Assembly (NCBI GenBank): GCA_947476745.1
Contig: CANJRG010000001.1
Location: 521,616 to 565,077, forward strand
Source of the DNA: Acidimicrobiia bacterium
GTDB lineage: Bacteria; Actinomycetota; Acidimicrobiia; Acidimicrobiales; CAIXPF01
Length of the DNA: 43,462 nucleotides
Reading direction: 5' to 3'
Shown here piece by piece: positions 8,159 through 16,222 of the stretch. Under the pieces are notes generated by a model. It saw only the letters and a list, made by a program, of their open reading frames with translations, was not told where the DNA came from and did not search any database. The position numbers and the translations under genes are program-made. Within the stretch, counting starts at the first letter, position 1. Each line of letters starts with the position of its first letter.

Positions 8159-9400
8159 TCAGGCGTCAGCCGCGACCGTCGCGGCCGCCCGGTAGCGCAG
8201 CGCGACAGCAATGAGCACCATCGCCGCACCAGCGCCGATCAGCGCACCGACCGCCGAGACCCCGTCGATGGCCAATCCCCAGGCGATGACACCCATCGGA
8301 ATGGCGACCGCCGCCACCATCGTCAGCATGGCCATGGCCAACGATTGGTCGGCGGCCTCGACGGTGTTGCCGGCGGCGCCGATGCACAAGGACCGTCCGG
8401 CGAAGTAGGTCATCCCGAACGCGACACCGAACACGATCCAGACCGCAAGCTCGGTCGGACCGGACAGGGTCCACGACAACAGAGCGAACGCGACCAGGGC
8501 CAAGCCGGCGGCGGCATAGACGCAGCGGCTGGCCGCCATCGTCCCCAGGCGATCGCTCAACCTGCGGACCAACCACGGTGCGGCAACCCGACCTCCAGCC
8601 ATGGCCGCCATCAGCAACCCGGCCCCGGTTGCGGTGCCGCTTGGCGGACCGGCACCGCCCGATGAACGCAATGCCGAGGTGACCGGCACCACCATCGAGC
8701 TCATCGGCCCGAGACAGACCAGCGCTCCGGCTGCGAGGACCGCGGCCCGACGCAAGCCCGGCCGATCGGCCAGGGCACGACGGATGTCGGCCAAACCGCT
8801 CCCGCCGGCCCGAGCGGGGCGGGGCTCCCGCGCCGGTCGACCGGACCAGCAGACCCAGGCGATCGGGGCGGAGAGCACCCCATTGACCACCATCGCCGAG
8901 CCCGGGCCCACGCGATCGACCAGCGGCCCGCCCGCCAGCGAGCCCACCATGAACGCCGCCCCACCGATCACGCCCTGGTAGGAGTGGGCCACCGCCAGGC
9001 CCTTTCCGGTGAGGAAGGCCTTGGAGACCAACGGTTTGTAGACCTGCGTCACCGTCAGCGGGAAGCCGACGAGCGCACCGGTCATCAGCACCACCGGAAT
9101 CGATCGTCCGCCGACCACCACCACCACGCCGGCAACGGCCCAGAGCACGGCGGTGACGGCGCTGGCGAGGGCGAAGGTGCGGCGTTCACCGAGGCGGTGC
9201 CCGAGCCTCGGCACCACCGGCGCCAGGATGGTCGGGGCCATCATCAGGCTGACGAACAGCGCCGTCCGGCCGGCCCCACCGCCGGTTGCACCTTGGGTGG
9301 TGACGGTGGTCGCCGCCAGCAGCCCCATTGCCGTGCCGGCGGCCGACAGCGACAACGCCGCGATGAACGCCAGCCGCCAGCGACCCGACGGCTCGGTCAC
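8159..9400 (-). CDS. MFS transporter, tandem paralogue 2
   Basis: 413 residues, polytopic membrane protein of MFS type, the upstream copy of a tandem duplication. It shares long stretches with the downstream copy, including KPLVSKAFLTGKGLAVA, and ends without the extra N-terminal residues of that copy. The GTG start at 9400 overlaps the stop of the upstream flavoprotein as GTGA, suggesting co-translation of flavoprotein, MFS and MFS. Substrate unknown. Confidence 0.88.
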   Translation of the reverse strand: MTEPSGRWRLAFIAALSLSAAGTAMGLLAATTVTTQGATGGGAGRTALFVSLMMAPTILAPVVPRLGHRLGERRTFALASAVTAVLWAVAGVVVVVGGRSIPVVLMTGALVGFPLTVTQVYKPLVSKAFLTGKGLAVAHSYQGVIGGAAFMVGSLAGGPLVDRVGPGSAMVVNGVLSAPIAWVCWSGRPAREPRPARAGGSGLADIRRALADRPGLRRAAVLAAGALVCLGPMSSMVVPVTSALRSSGGAGPPSGTATGAGLLMAAMAGGRVAAPWLVRRLSDRLGTMAASRCVYAAAGLALVAFALLSWTLSGPTELAVWIVFGVAFGMTYFAGRSLCIGAAGNTVEAADQSLAMAMLTMVAAVAIPMGVIAWGLAIDGVSAVGALIGAGAAMVLIAVALRYRAAATVAADA

Positions 9401-9984
9401 CCCTCCGGCCGGGGGAGCACCTCAGCCCACTCCGGCAACGACTTCCACTCCGGCTCGGCCACGGTGTGCCCGTCCCGGGGCGCGTGGGGGGACAGTTCGC
9501 CGCCGGCGAGGTTGTGCAGGTAGCGCGGGCAGTTGAAGAATGCCCGGCCGATCCGCACCTCCACCACCAGCTCGGCGCCGGCGAAGCGGGCACACCACGC
9601 CGGATCGTCGTGCAGCACGGCCGTTCCGTGCACCCGGATCCGCTTGGGGTTGTCGAAGTCGACGAACAGCAGCGAGACCTTGCCGGTGTCCGCGATGTTG
9701 CCCATCGAGCGGAACATGCCGTTGCCGTCGTAGCTGGGGAAGATCAGCGTGGACCGATCGGGCACCTGGACGAACCCTGGCGCGCCACCCTTGTAGGACA
9801 CGTCGGGCCAGCCGTCGCCGTCGGCGGTGGCCAGGAAGAAGAACGTCGACCGTTCGATCACCTTGATGTGCCAGGCCTCGAGCTCGTCGAGCACGGTGCG
9901 TTCCTCGAGCCGGTCGGCGAGGCGGGTCGTGTCGAACTGGGCCTGCAGCTCACGCGCCCCTGTGGGGTACAACTCCGGTCGCAT
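9397..9984 (-). CDS. Pyridoxamine 5'-phosphate oxidase-like FMN-binding split-barrel protein
   Basis: 195 residues. The split-barrel core is seen in FFFLATADGDGWPDVSYKGG, the STLIFPSYDGNGMFRSMGN strand and the VSLLFVDF segment, as in the PPOX superfamily that binds FMN or F420. The C-terminal NCPRYLHNL motif is typical of the subgroup annotated as pyridoxamine 5'-phosphate oxidase family; a real PdxH role is unlikely. TAGTCT lies 6 nt before the ATG, a leaderless arrangement. It is the first gene of an operon with the two MFS transporters. Confidence 0.9.
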   Translation of the reverse strand: MRPELYPTGARELQAQFDTTRLADRLEERTVLDELEAWHIKVIERSTFFFLATADGDGWPDVSYKGGAPGFVQVPDRSTLIFPSYDGNGMFRSMGNIADTGKVSLLFVDFDNPKRIRVHGTAVLHDDPAWCARFAGAELVVEVRIGRAFFNCPRYLHNLAGGELSPHAPRDGHTVAEPEWKSLPEWAEVLPRPEG

Positions 9985-9990
9985 CGGCGA

Positions 9991-9996
9991 AGACTA
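9991..9996 (-). promoter_or_regulatory. Leaderless-type -10 box for the split-barrel gene
   Basis: On the minus strand TAGTCT ends 6 nt before the ATG at 9984. No ribosome binding site is present between the box and the ATG. Confidence 0.5.
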
Positions 9997-10038
9997 CGCC
10001 GGTGCGTCCCGCACTGGTCGCAAGACGTAGTGGTCGGG

Positions 10039-10044
10039 TAGAAC
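10039..10044 (+). promoter_or_regulatory. Weak candidate -10 box for the gene at 10054
   Basis: TAGAAC lies 9 nt before the ATG at 10054. It lacks the final T of TANNNT, so this call is weak. Confidence 0.25.
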
Positions 10045-10053
10045 CGTCGGCGC

Positions 10054-10470
10054 ATGCTGCCCCTCACCGTCCGTACCATCCGCCTCACCCTCCACGTGCT
10101 CGCCGTCACCGTGTGGGTGGGAGGCCAGATCACCCTGCTGGGCCTGCTCCCGGTCATCCGGGCCGCCGGTGGCGACCTGCCCAAGTCCTTCGCCCGCCAG
10201 TTCAACCGCATCGCCTGGCCGGCGTTCGCCGTCGCGGTGCTGAGCGGCGTGTGGAACATCATGGCGGTCGACCTCGCCAACACCCCGCCCGGCTACCAGG
10301 TGACCCTGTTCGTCAAGCTGCTGCTGGTGGCGGCCTCGGGCATCGGCGCCTTCCTGCACAGCCAGGCCAAGACCCCTGCGGCGCGCGGCATCTGGGGTGC
10401 GGTGGGCCTGTTCACTGCGATCGCCGCGGTCCTGCTCGGCGTACAGCTCGGCGGCGTCGGCAGCGCCTGA
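10054..10470 (+). CDS. CopD-like small integral membrane protein
   Basis: 138 residues with four predicted membrane helices, beginning with the LHVLAVTVWVGGQ segment. The His and the WVGG pattern recall CopD/DUF2269-type haem or copper membrane proteins, where the first helix carries a conserved His and Gly pair. It stands alone, divergent from the split-barrel gene and convergent with the dehydratase. Function is not known; the family likeness is moderate. Confidence 0.8.
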   Translation: MLPLTVRTIRLTLHVLAVTVWVGGQITLLGLLPVIRAAGGDLPKSFARQFNRIAWPAFAVAVLSGVWNIMAVDLANTPPGYQVTLFVKLLLVAASGIGAFLHSQAKTPAARGIWGAVGLFTAIAAVLLGVQLGGVGSA

Positions 10471-10540
10471 CCCGTCGCCCCGGAATCGGTGGAACGGACC
10501 GGCCGGATCGGGTCGCGTCTGGGGCGGTCCCGGCCCGACG

Positions 10541-11542
10541 CTACCCGGCGGCCGGTGGGGCCAGCAGGGCGGCGAAACGGGCGGCGTCGATGTTGCCACC
10601 GGACAGGGTGACCCCGATGCGGGCGCCGCGGCGGCCCACCGCGCCGGCGAGCACGGCGGCCAGCGCCGAGGCCCCGCTCGGTTCGGCCACCACCTTCACC
10701 CGTTCGAACAGCAGCGCCATCGCCGCCACGATCTCGTCGTCGGTGACGGTCTCGAAGCGGTCCACCCGATGCCGGTTGACGGCGAAGGTGAGCTCGCCCG
10801 GGGCGACCACCAGCTGACCGTCGGCGATGGACCGGGGCACCCCGTCGAGCCGCACCCGCTCCCCCGCGGCCAGGCTGCGACGATGATCGTCGCCGGCGGC
10901 CGGTTCCACGCCGACCACCTCCACGGCCCGGTCACGGGCTTTGGCCACCGTGGCGCAACCGGCCATCAGGCCACCCCCGCCGACACACACCACCAGCACG
11001 TCGAGGTCGGGTACTTCCTCGAACAGCTCGAGGGCCAGGGTTCCCTGGCCGGCCATGACCGTGGCATCGTCGAACGCCGGGACCACCACCAGCCCGTGTT
11101 GCTCGGCCAGTTCGGCGCAGCGCTGGTCACGGTCCTCCCGGTAACGGTCGTAGCCCACCACCGTCGCCCCGTAGGCCTCGGTGGCGGCCCGTTTGTTGGC
11201 CGGGGCGTCCTCGGGCATGACCACCGTGGCGGCTACCCCGAACAGCCGGGCGGCCAGGGCCACCGCGGCGCCATGGTTGCCCGACGACCCGGTCACCACC
11301 CCACGCCGGCGCTGGTCCGGTGGCAGGGCCGCCAGGGCGTTGTACGCCCCGCGGAACTTGAAGGACCCGGTTCGTTGGAAGCACTCGGCCTTGATGAACA
11401 ACTCGGCCCCGGCGAGTTCGTCGATGGCGGCGGAGTGCAGCACCGGGGTGCGATGGGCGACCCCGCGCAGCCGGGCCGCGGCCCGCTCCACGTCGTCGAG
11501 CTCGATCACCGCCCGGGCCGCCGAGCTGCCGCCAGCGTTCAT
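10541..11542 (-). CDS. Threonine/serine dehydratase (PLP fold type II)
   Basis: 333 residues. The PLP-binding Lys lies in GSFKFRGA, the Asn-loop in SGNHG, and the glycine-rich phosphate loop in CVGGGGLMAG; SGGN near the C-terminus binds the pyridine nitrogen. Without the ACT domain of biosynthetic IlvA and at this length it resembles catabolic threonine ammonia-lyase or serine racemase, giving 2-oxobutyrate or pyruvate plus ammonia. It is the last gene of a five-gene minus-strand run, 19 nt after the split-barrel gene. The choice between dehydratase and racemase is open. Confidence 0.93.
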   Translation of the reverse strand: MNAGGSSAARAVIELDDVERAAARLRGVAHRTPVLHSAAIDELAGAELFIKAECFQRTGSFKFRGAYNALAALPPDQRRRGVVTGSSGNHGAAVALAARLFGVAATVVMPEDAPANKRAATEAYGATVVGYDRYREDRDQRCAELAEQHGLVVVPAFDDATVMAGQGTLALELFEEVPDLDVLVVCVGGGGLMAGCATVAKARDRAVEVVGVEPAAGDDHRRSLAAGERVRLDGVPRSIADGQLVVAPGELTFAVNRHRVDRFETVTDDEIVAAMALLFERVKVVAEPSGASALAAVLAGAVGRRGARIGVTLSGGNIDAARFAALLAPPAAG

Positions 11543-11561
11543 CGTGGGGCCGTCGCGCCGG

Positions 11562-11945
11562 TCATCGCAGCACCGTGCGGGACACGGCGATGCGCAGGAC
11601 CACCCGCTCCGACGTGATGGTCGGAGCGTAGGGCTTGCCGGTGTACTTCAACGCCAGGGCGTCGATGTGGGCCCGCGCCACCGGCCCGCGCACCACCTCG
11701 ACCACCGTGCCGCGCACCTCGACGAAGTCGTAGGGGTTGGCGGCATCGATGATGGCAACGGACACCCGCGGGTCGCGCTGCACGTTGCGGGCCTTCTGGC
11801 GATGCAGCTCGGTGTTGATCAGCACGTGCTCATCGTCGGCGTCGACCCACATCACATGGGTCTGCGGCTGGCCGTCGGGCAACAGCGTGGTGAGCGCCGC
11901 AAAGTTGGCGGCCTGGGCGAGGGAGACGACCTTGGGATCGAGCAT
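11562..11945 (-). CDS. PPOX-class F420-dependent oxidoreductase
   Basis: 127 residues, a minimal split-barrel fold of the TIGR03618-like group. Visible features are ANFAALTTLLPDGQPQTHVM, the VLINTELHRQKARNVQRDP segment and VEVRGTVVEVV. This family in actinobacteria uses F420 to reduce small molecules; biological substrates are mostly unknown. TAGGTT lies 6 nt before the ATG, so it may have its own leaderless promoter inside the five-gene run (24 nt after tam). Confidence 0.92.
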   Translation of the reverse strand: MLDPKVVSLAQAANFAALTTLLPDGQPQTHVMWVDADDEHVLINTELHRQKARNVQRDPRVSVAIIDAANPYDFVEVRGTVVEVVRGPVARAHIDALALKYTGKPYAPTITSERVVLRIAVSRTVLR

Positions 11946-11951
11946 GGCCCG

Positions 11952-11957
11952 AACCTA
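11952..11957 (-). promoter_or_regulatory. Leaderless-type -10 box for the F420 split-barrel gene
   Basis: On the minus strand TAGGTT ends 6 nt before the ATG at 11945. The surrounding sequence closely matches the boxes at 20939 and 32220. Confidence 0.5.
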
Positions 11958-11969
11958 CCCGTCCCACGC

Positions 11970-12749
11970 TCAGCGGCGTCGGGCCACCGCGAAGATCCGC
12001 CGGAACGGGAAGACCGTGCCGTGTGGGCCCGGCGGGTACGCCCGTCGGAGCCGCGCGGCCAACTCGGCCTCGAACTCGGCCTGCTCGTCGGTGTCGAGCC
12101 CGGCCAGCAGGGCCAGAACCGGTCGCAGCGCCGTGGCCCGGATCCACTCCAGCACCGGATCGGGCCCCGACAGCACGTGGTAGTACGTCGTCTCCCAGAC
12201 CTGGGCCTCGGCCCCCGCCTCGGTGAGGCGCTCCAGGTAGGCCTGCGGCTCGGCCGATCGGGGCCGTTCGAGCGCCTCGGGGTCGAAGTGCGGCCGCCAG
12301 CGTGGCGACGCCACCTGCTCGGCGATGCTGAGGTGGCTGGGCGAAGCGAAGTTGCCCGGGACCTGGAAGGCGAACCACCCACCGACCGGCACGAAGGACA
12401 GCCAGTGGGCCAACAGGTCGAGGTGGCCGTCGATCCACTGCAGGGTGGCGTTGGACACCACGACGTCGACCGCAGCGGGTGGTTGCCAACTGCGGATGTC
12501 GGCCAGCTCGAAGCGCACCGACGGACCCTGGTGGGGCGCGGCCGCGGCGATCATGTCGGGTGAGGAATCAACCCCGATCACCGTGGACCCCGCGAAGCGC
12601 TCGGCGAGGGTGGCGCTGAGATGCCCGGGACCGCAGCCGAGGTCGACCACGAGCCCGGCGGAACGCACCGGAACCCGGTGCAGCAGGTCGTGGAAGGGCT
12701 GGGACCGCTCGTCGCCGAAGCGCAGGTACTGATCGGGGTTCCACACCAT
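11970..12749 (-). CDS. tam: Trans-aconitate 2-methyltransferase
   Basis: 259 residues. A SAM-dependent class I methyltransferase: motif I is VVDLGCGPGHLS, followed by VIGVDSSPDM and the VVVSNATLQWIDGH segment. The N-terminus MVWNPDQYLRFGDERSQPF is the Tam signature. Tam methylates trans-aconitate, an inhibitor of aconitase formed spontaneously from cis-aconitate. It lies 18 nt after the aminotransferase. Family call firm; the physiological substrate here is assumed from family. Confidence 0.92.
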   Translation of the reverse strand: MVWNPDQYLRFGDERSQPFHDLLHRVPVRSAGLVVDLGCGPGHLSATLAERFAGSTVIGVDSSPDMIAAAAPHQGPSVRFELADIRSWQPPAAVDVVVSNATLQWIDGHLDLLAHWLSFVPVGGWFAFQVPGNFASPSHLSIAEQVASPRWRPHFDPEALERPRSAEPQAYLERLTEAGAEAQVWETTYYHVLSGPDPVLEWIRATALRPVLALLAGLDTDEQAEFEAELAARLRRAYPPGPHGTVFPFRRIFAVARRR

Positions 12750-12767
12750 GACAGGTCGCCGTTGCCT

Positions 12768-14000
12768 TCAGCCGGCCGTCGGGCTGAGGAAGCGGGCCAG
12801 CCGTGAACAGCCCTCGAGCAGGTCCTCGTCGGAGGAGGCCAACGAGACCCGCAACCGGTGCGCCCCGCTGGGGCCGAAGGCCAGGCCCGGTGCCACCGCC
12901 ACCGCTTCGGCGGCGAGCAGGTCGTGGGCCAGGCGCAGCGAGTCGCGGGCATCGCCGGAGGTGTCCACCCACAGGTAGAACGCGCCGTCGGGCCGGTGCA
13001 CGCCGATCCCGGCGTCGACCAGCACGGCGCGTGCGGCCTCGGCCCGGCGTAGGTAGGCATCGCGCATCGCGGCCACCACGTCCTGCGGTCCCTGCAGGGC
13101 CGCGAGCGCGGCGTACTGCGCCGGAGCGTTCACGCAGGAGACCAGGGGCTCCTGCATGCGTCCCATCACCGCCAGGGTCTCCGCCGGAGCGAACGCATAA
13201 CCCACCCGCCAGCCGGTCATCGCGTAGGTCTTGGAGAAGGTGTAGACGCTGACGATCCGCTCGTAGGGGTCCACGGCCCGGGCGCTGACCACCTCGCCGG
13301 TGAAGGTCAGCTCGTCATAGCACTCGTCGGCCACCATCCACAGCCCGTGACGGCGGGCGAAGGCCACCAGCTCGCCGAGCTGCGCGGCGTTCGCGCACGC
13401 CCCGGTGGGGTTCGACGGGAAGTTCACCACGATCACCCTGGTGCGCTCGGTCACCAATGACTCGAGTTCCTCGACCGAGGGCAGGAACCCGGCATCGGGA
13501 TGCAGCCGGTAGCCGACCCCGCAGGCCGAGATGAGGTGGGCGATCATGGCGAAGTTCGGCCAAAGCGGGTCGGGCAGCAGCACCTCGTCGCCGGGATCGA
13601 GCAGCGCCGCGAGCGCCAGGTGCAGGGCCTGGACGCCGCCGGCGGTGACGATGCACTCCTCGGGCCGGGCCTGCCAGCCGTTGACCCGACGTACCTTGTC
13701 GGCCAGCGCCTCGCGCAGCTCGCCGATGCCGGTGTTGGGGGTGTAGTGCGTGGCGCCATCGCGGGCGGCCCGGTGGGCGGCCTCGATCACCCAGGGCGGG
13801 CTGGGGAAGTTGGGCTCCCCCACCTCGAGCCGCAGCGCCCCCGGCACCCGCTGGGCGGCGTCGAAGAGCTCCCGGATGGCCGAGGCCTGCAGCGTGCCCG
13901 CCCGGAGCGAGGACACCGCGGGCACCGCGGCGGCGGGCAGCCGTGTGGCGGGTCGTCGCGCCGCCGCCGACCGATCAGGACCGTTCGCGACGTCGTTCAT
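12768..14000 (-). CDS. Class I/II pyridoxal phosphate aminotransferase
   Basis: 410 residues from the ATG at 14000. Fold type I aminotransferase: the PLP Lys is in SKTYAMTGWRVGYAF, the Asn-Pro-Thr motif in PSNPTGA, and DECYDEL contains the Asp that contacts PLP. It looks most like aspartate or aromatic aminotransferases of the 1-gamma type. The ATG overlaps the amidase stop as ATGA; a GTG at 14009 would add three residues. The amino donor is not determined. Confidence 0.93.
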   Translation of the reverse strand: MNDVANGPDRSAAARRPATRLPAAAVPAVSSLRAGTLQASAIRELFDAAQRVPGALRLEVGEPNFPSPPWVIEAAHRAARDGATHYTPNTGIGELREALADKVRRVNGWQARPEECIVTAGGVQALHLALAALLDPGDEVLLPDPLWPNFAMIAHLISACGVGYRLHPDAGFLPSVEELESLVTERTRVIVVNFPSNPTGACANAAQLGELVAFARRHGLWMVADECYDELTFTGEVVSARAVDPYERIVSVYTFSKTYAMTGWRVGYAFAPAETLAVMGRMQEPLVSCVNAPAQYAALAALQGPQDVVAAMRDAYLRRAEAARAVLVDAGIGVHRPDGAFYLWVDTSGDARDSLRLAHDLLAAEAVAVAPGLAFGPSGAHRLRVSLASSDEDLLEGCSRLARFLSPTAG

Positions 14001-15295
14001 CCTGTCCACCCTTCCAGCGCGTCATGGGTTCGAGTCGCTGCGGCGTTGCGGGCCTCGGTGTAGCGCAGCGCCAACGCGGCGAGTTGCTCGTCGCTGCCGG
14101 GGGCGCCGACGATCGCCAGGTTCACCGGACCGTCGGGGGTCCGCAACGCGGGCAGCGAGACGCACGGCGCCCCGGCCAGACCCGCCGGTGCGGTCAGGGC
14201 GAGGGTCCGCAGGCGCAGGCTGTCCTTCTCCGCCGCGGTCGCCCCGGGCCACGGCGGTGGACCACAAGCCGCGGGCAGGCACAGCACGGCACCGTCGAGC
14301 ACCGAGGCAAGACGCTCACGGGCAGCACGGCGCACGGCCTCGGTCGACGCCACGTCGTGGTCGGTCAGCGTCGAGGCCCAGCCGAACCGGGCCGCCACAC
14401 CGGGCCCGAACCGGGGTGCGTTGGCCTCGATCCACGGGCCGTGGGTACGCCAGACCCGGCGGCCCTGGTCCACCCGGAACCCCTGGGCCCAGGCCGCCAA
14501 CCCGTCACCGCCGTCGGTCGTGGGGGCCAGCGGTTCGTCCCGCCGGCTTCCGACGAGCTCGGCCAGGATCGCGATCAGCGCCCCGAACGGGTCGAGCAGG
14601 CCCGGGTCGAGCAGCGCGAACCCGTCGGTGGCCACGACCAGCCGGGCGGGCGGGGTGGGCGCGACCCCGGTCCACCGGTCGAGCAGCACGGTGCCGGCCG
14701 TGGCCGCGAGCGACGCCGAAGGGGTCAGCCAGCCGACCGTGTCGTAGCCGGGGGCGAGCGGAACGCAGCCGTCCAACGACACCCGGCCCCAACTCGGCCG
14801 GAACCCGAAGACCCCGCAGTACGACGCCGGGACCCGGATCGAACCGGCGGTGTCGGTGCCGAGGCCGAGGTCCGCAGCACCGGCCGCCACCGCCGAGGCC
14901 GATCCGGCGGAGGAACCACCGGGGACCCGACCGGGCGCGGCAGGGTTCGGGGCCATCCCGTCGTGCACGTTGGTACCGGAGAGGCTGTACGCCAGTTCGT
15001 CGGTGACGGTCTTGCCGATGACCGTGGCCCCGGCGCCCAGCAGCCGCGACACCGCGGTGCTGTGCCGTTCGGGGACGGGGTGGGTGGCCCGCCAGTCCGG
15101 GTTGCCGGCCCCGGTGGGCACCCCGGCGACATCGAAAAGGTCCTTCACCGCAAGCCGGCAGCCGGCCAGCGGCCCGGTGGGGGCACCGACGGCGAGGACC
15201 CGCGGGCCGACGACGAAGGCCCCGTCGCCCGGCGGCCCGCCCTGGGTCACCGGCCCGACCGCGGCGTGCAGCAGACCAGCCTCATCAGCCCGCAC
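13997..15295 (-). CDS. Amidase signature family hydrolase
   Basis: 432 residues from the GTG at 15295. The Ser-cisSer-Lys triad is visible: Lys in LAVKDLFDVAG, and the two Ser in GGSSAGSASAVAAG and GTDTAGSIRVPASYCG. These enzymes hydrolyse amides to carboxylic acids and ammonia. The frame is open to 15421, but that part overlaps the divergent SnoaL-like gene, so the GTG at 15295 is chosen. It is the first of five minus-strand genes. It could take the amide made by the nitrile hydratase 9 kb away, but nothing in the sequence links them. Confidence 0.92.
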   Translation of the reverse strand: MRADEAGLLHAAVGPVTQGGPPGDGAFVVGPRVLAVGAPTGPLAGCRLAVKDLFDVAGVPTGAGNPDWRATHPVPERHSTAVSRLLGAGATVIGKTVTDELAYSLSGTNVHDGMAPNPAAPGRVPGGSSAGSASAVAAGAADLGLGTDTAGSIRVPASYCGVFGFRPSWGRVSLDGCVPLAPGYDTVGWLTPSASLAATAGTVLLDRWTGVAPTPPARLVVATDGFALLDPGLLDPFGALIAILAELVGSRRDEPLAPTTDGGDGLAAWAQGFRVDQGRRVWRTHGPWIEANAPRFGPGVAARFGWASTLTDHDVASTEAVRRAARERLASVLDGAVLCLPAACGPPPWPGATAAEKDSLRLRTLALTAPAGLAGAPCVSLPALRTPDGPVNLAIVGAPGSDEQLAALALRYTEARNAAATRTHDALEGWTG

Positions 15296-15297
15296 GG

Positions 15298-15303
15298 TAG
15301 TCT
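15298..15303 (+). promoter_or_regulatory. Leaderless-type -10 box for the SnoaL-like gene
   Basis: TAGTCT ends 6 nt before the GTG at 15310 and 3 nt before a second GTG at 15307. The usual 6-7 nt spacing here selects 15310. It lies in the 14-bp gap between the divergent amidase and SnoaL-like starts. Confidence 0.5.
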
Positions 15304-15309
15304 GCGGTG

Positions 15310-16098
15310 GTGACCGACCAGCACCAGCTCGTGAGCGACTGGGCACGACAGTGGGCGACGGAGCCCGCCGGGCTGGCGGCCTGGTACGACGAAACGGCGA
15401 CGGTGACCTACCCGGGAACATCCGGCACTACAGGCACGACAGGTACGACCGGCACGACGCTGATCGGTCGCGACGCGATCGCCGAGCACGCGGCCCGCCT
15501 GGCCATCGCGGTGCCCGACCGCCGGGTGGAGCTGTTGCGGCTGGTGGATGCCGGTCCCACGGTGGTCGCCGAGTGGGTGTTCACCGGGCGCGGCGTCGAG
15601 GACCTGGTCACCATGGCCACCCCGGGGCTCACCTGGTGGGAGCTCGACGAGGAAGGCCTGATCGCCGACGAGCTGCGCCTGGTCGACTGGTCGGCCCGGC
15701 GCATCGCCGACGCCGCCAGCCGTGCGGACCTCGCCATCGCCGCCGGAGCGACACGGAGCCGGGGTTGGTACCGCGACTTCGCCGACCGGCTGTTCGAGGT
15801 GGTCGGCCCGTACCCCGAGCTGGCCCTGTCCAGCCTCTACCGCAGCGGGGCCACCTGCACCCGCCCGGTCGGCCGACCGGCGCACGGGAGGACCGACACC
15901 GGGCACGACGCGCCGGCGGGGACGCCGCCGGGCCCGCGGCCCGTCGCGGTGGCGGGACACGGGTCGCTGCTGGCGGTCCGCTTCGATCCCGGCGGTTCAG
16001 GCCATGCCGATGCGGTGGCGGTCCTCGAACTCGATGAGTCCGACCGGATCATCGACGAACGCAGCTACCACGGCTCGTGGTGGCCCGAGCAGGCCTGA
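15310..16098 (+). CDS. SnoaL/NTF2-like protein with two domains
   Basis: 262 residues. The first half (to about residue 140) is a SnoaL-like NTF2 fold: an N-terminal helix with WYDETATVTYPG, a LIGRDAIAEHAARL segment, then beta strands ending in ADELRLVDWS. The second half (about 150-262) has DFADRLFEVVGPYPELAL and a closing strand ELDESDRIIDERSYHGSWW, again NTF2-like. A Gly-Thr-Thr repeat (9-nt units at 15424-15459) sits in the first domain. Start GTG at 15310 fits the -10 box. Such proteins bind small hydrophobic ligands or act as cyclases; the role here is unknown. Confidence 0.8.
   Translation: MTDQHQLVSDWARQWATEPAGLAAWYDETATVTYPGTSGTTGTTGTTGTTLIGRDAIAEHAARLAIAVPDRRVELLRLVDAGPTVVAEWVFTGRGVEDLVTMATPGLTWWELDEEGLIADELRLVDWSARRIADAASRADLAIAAGATRSRGWYRDFADRLFEVVGPYPELALSSLYRSGATCTRPVGRPAHGRTDTGHDAPAGTPPGPRPVAVAGHGSLLAVRFDPGGSGHADAVAVLELDESDRIIDERSYHGSWWPEQA
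15424..15459 (+). repeat. 9-nt coding tandem repeat
   Basis: Four 9-nt units close to ggcacgaca encode a Gly-Thr-Thr repeat in the first SnoaL-like domain. Frame is preserved at any copy number. Confidence 0.85.
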
Positions 16099-16136
16099 AC
16101 CCGACCGAACCCGACCGAACCCGACCGAACCCGACC
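16097..16136 (+). repeat. 10-nt tandem repeat, four exact copies
   Basis: The unit gaacccgacc is repeated four times, and the first copy begins within the stop codon of the SnoaL-like gene (16096-16098). It lies in the 124-bp spacer before the desaturase. Confidence 0.95.
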
Positions 16137-16222
16137 GCGCCTGGCCCGGCGCAACCGGGGCTGCGCGGAAGTCGTGACCTTGGCCCCTGGTCAACCTGGC
16201 GCGGAGCCGGAAGGGTATTGGC

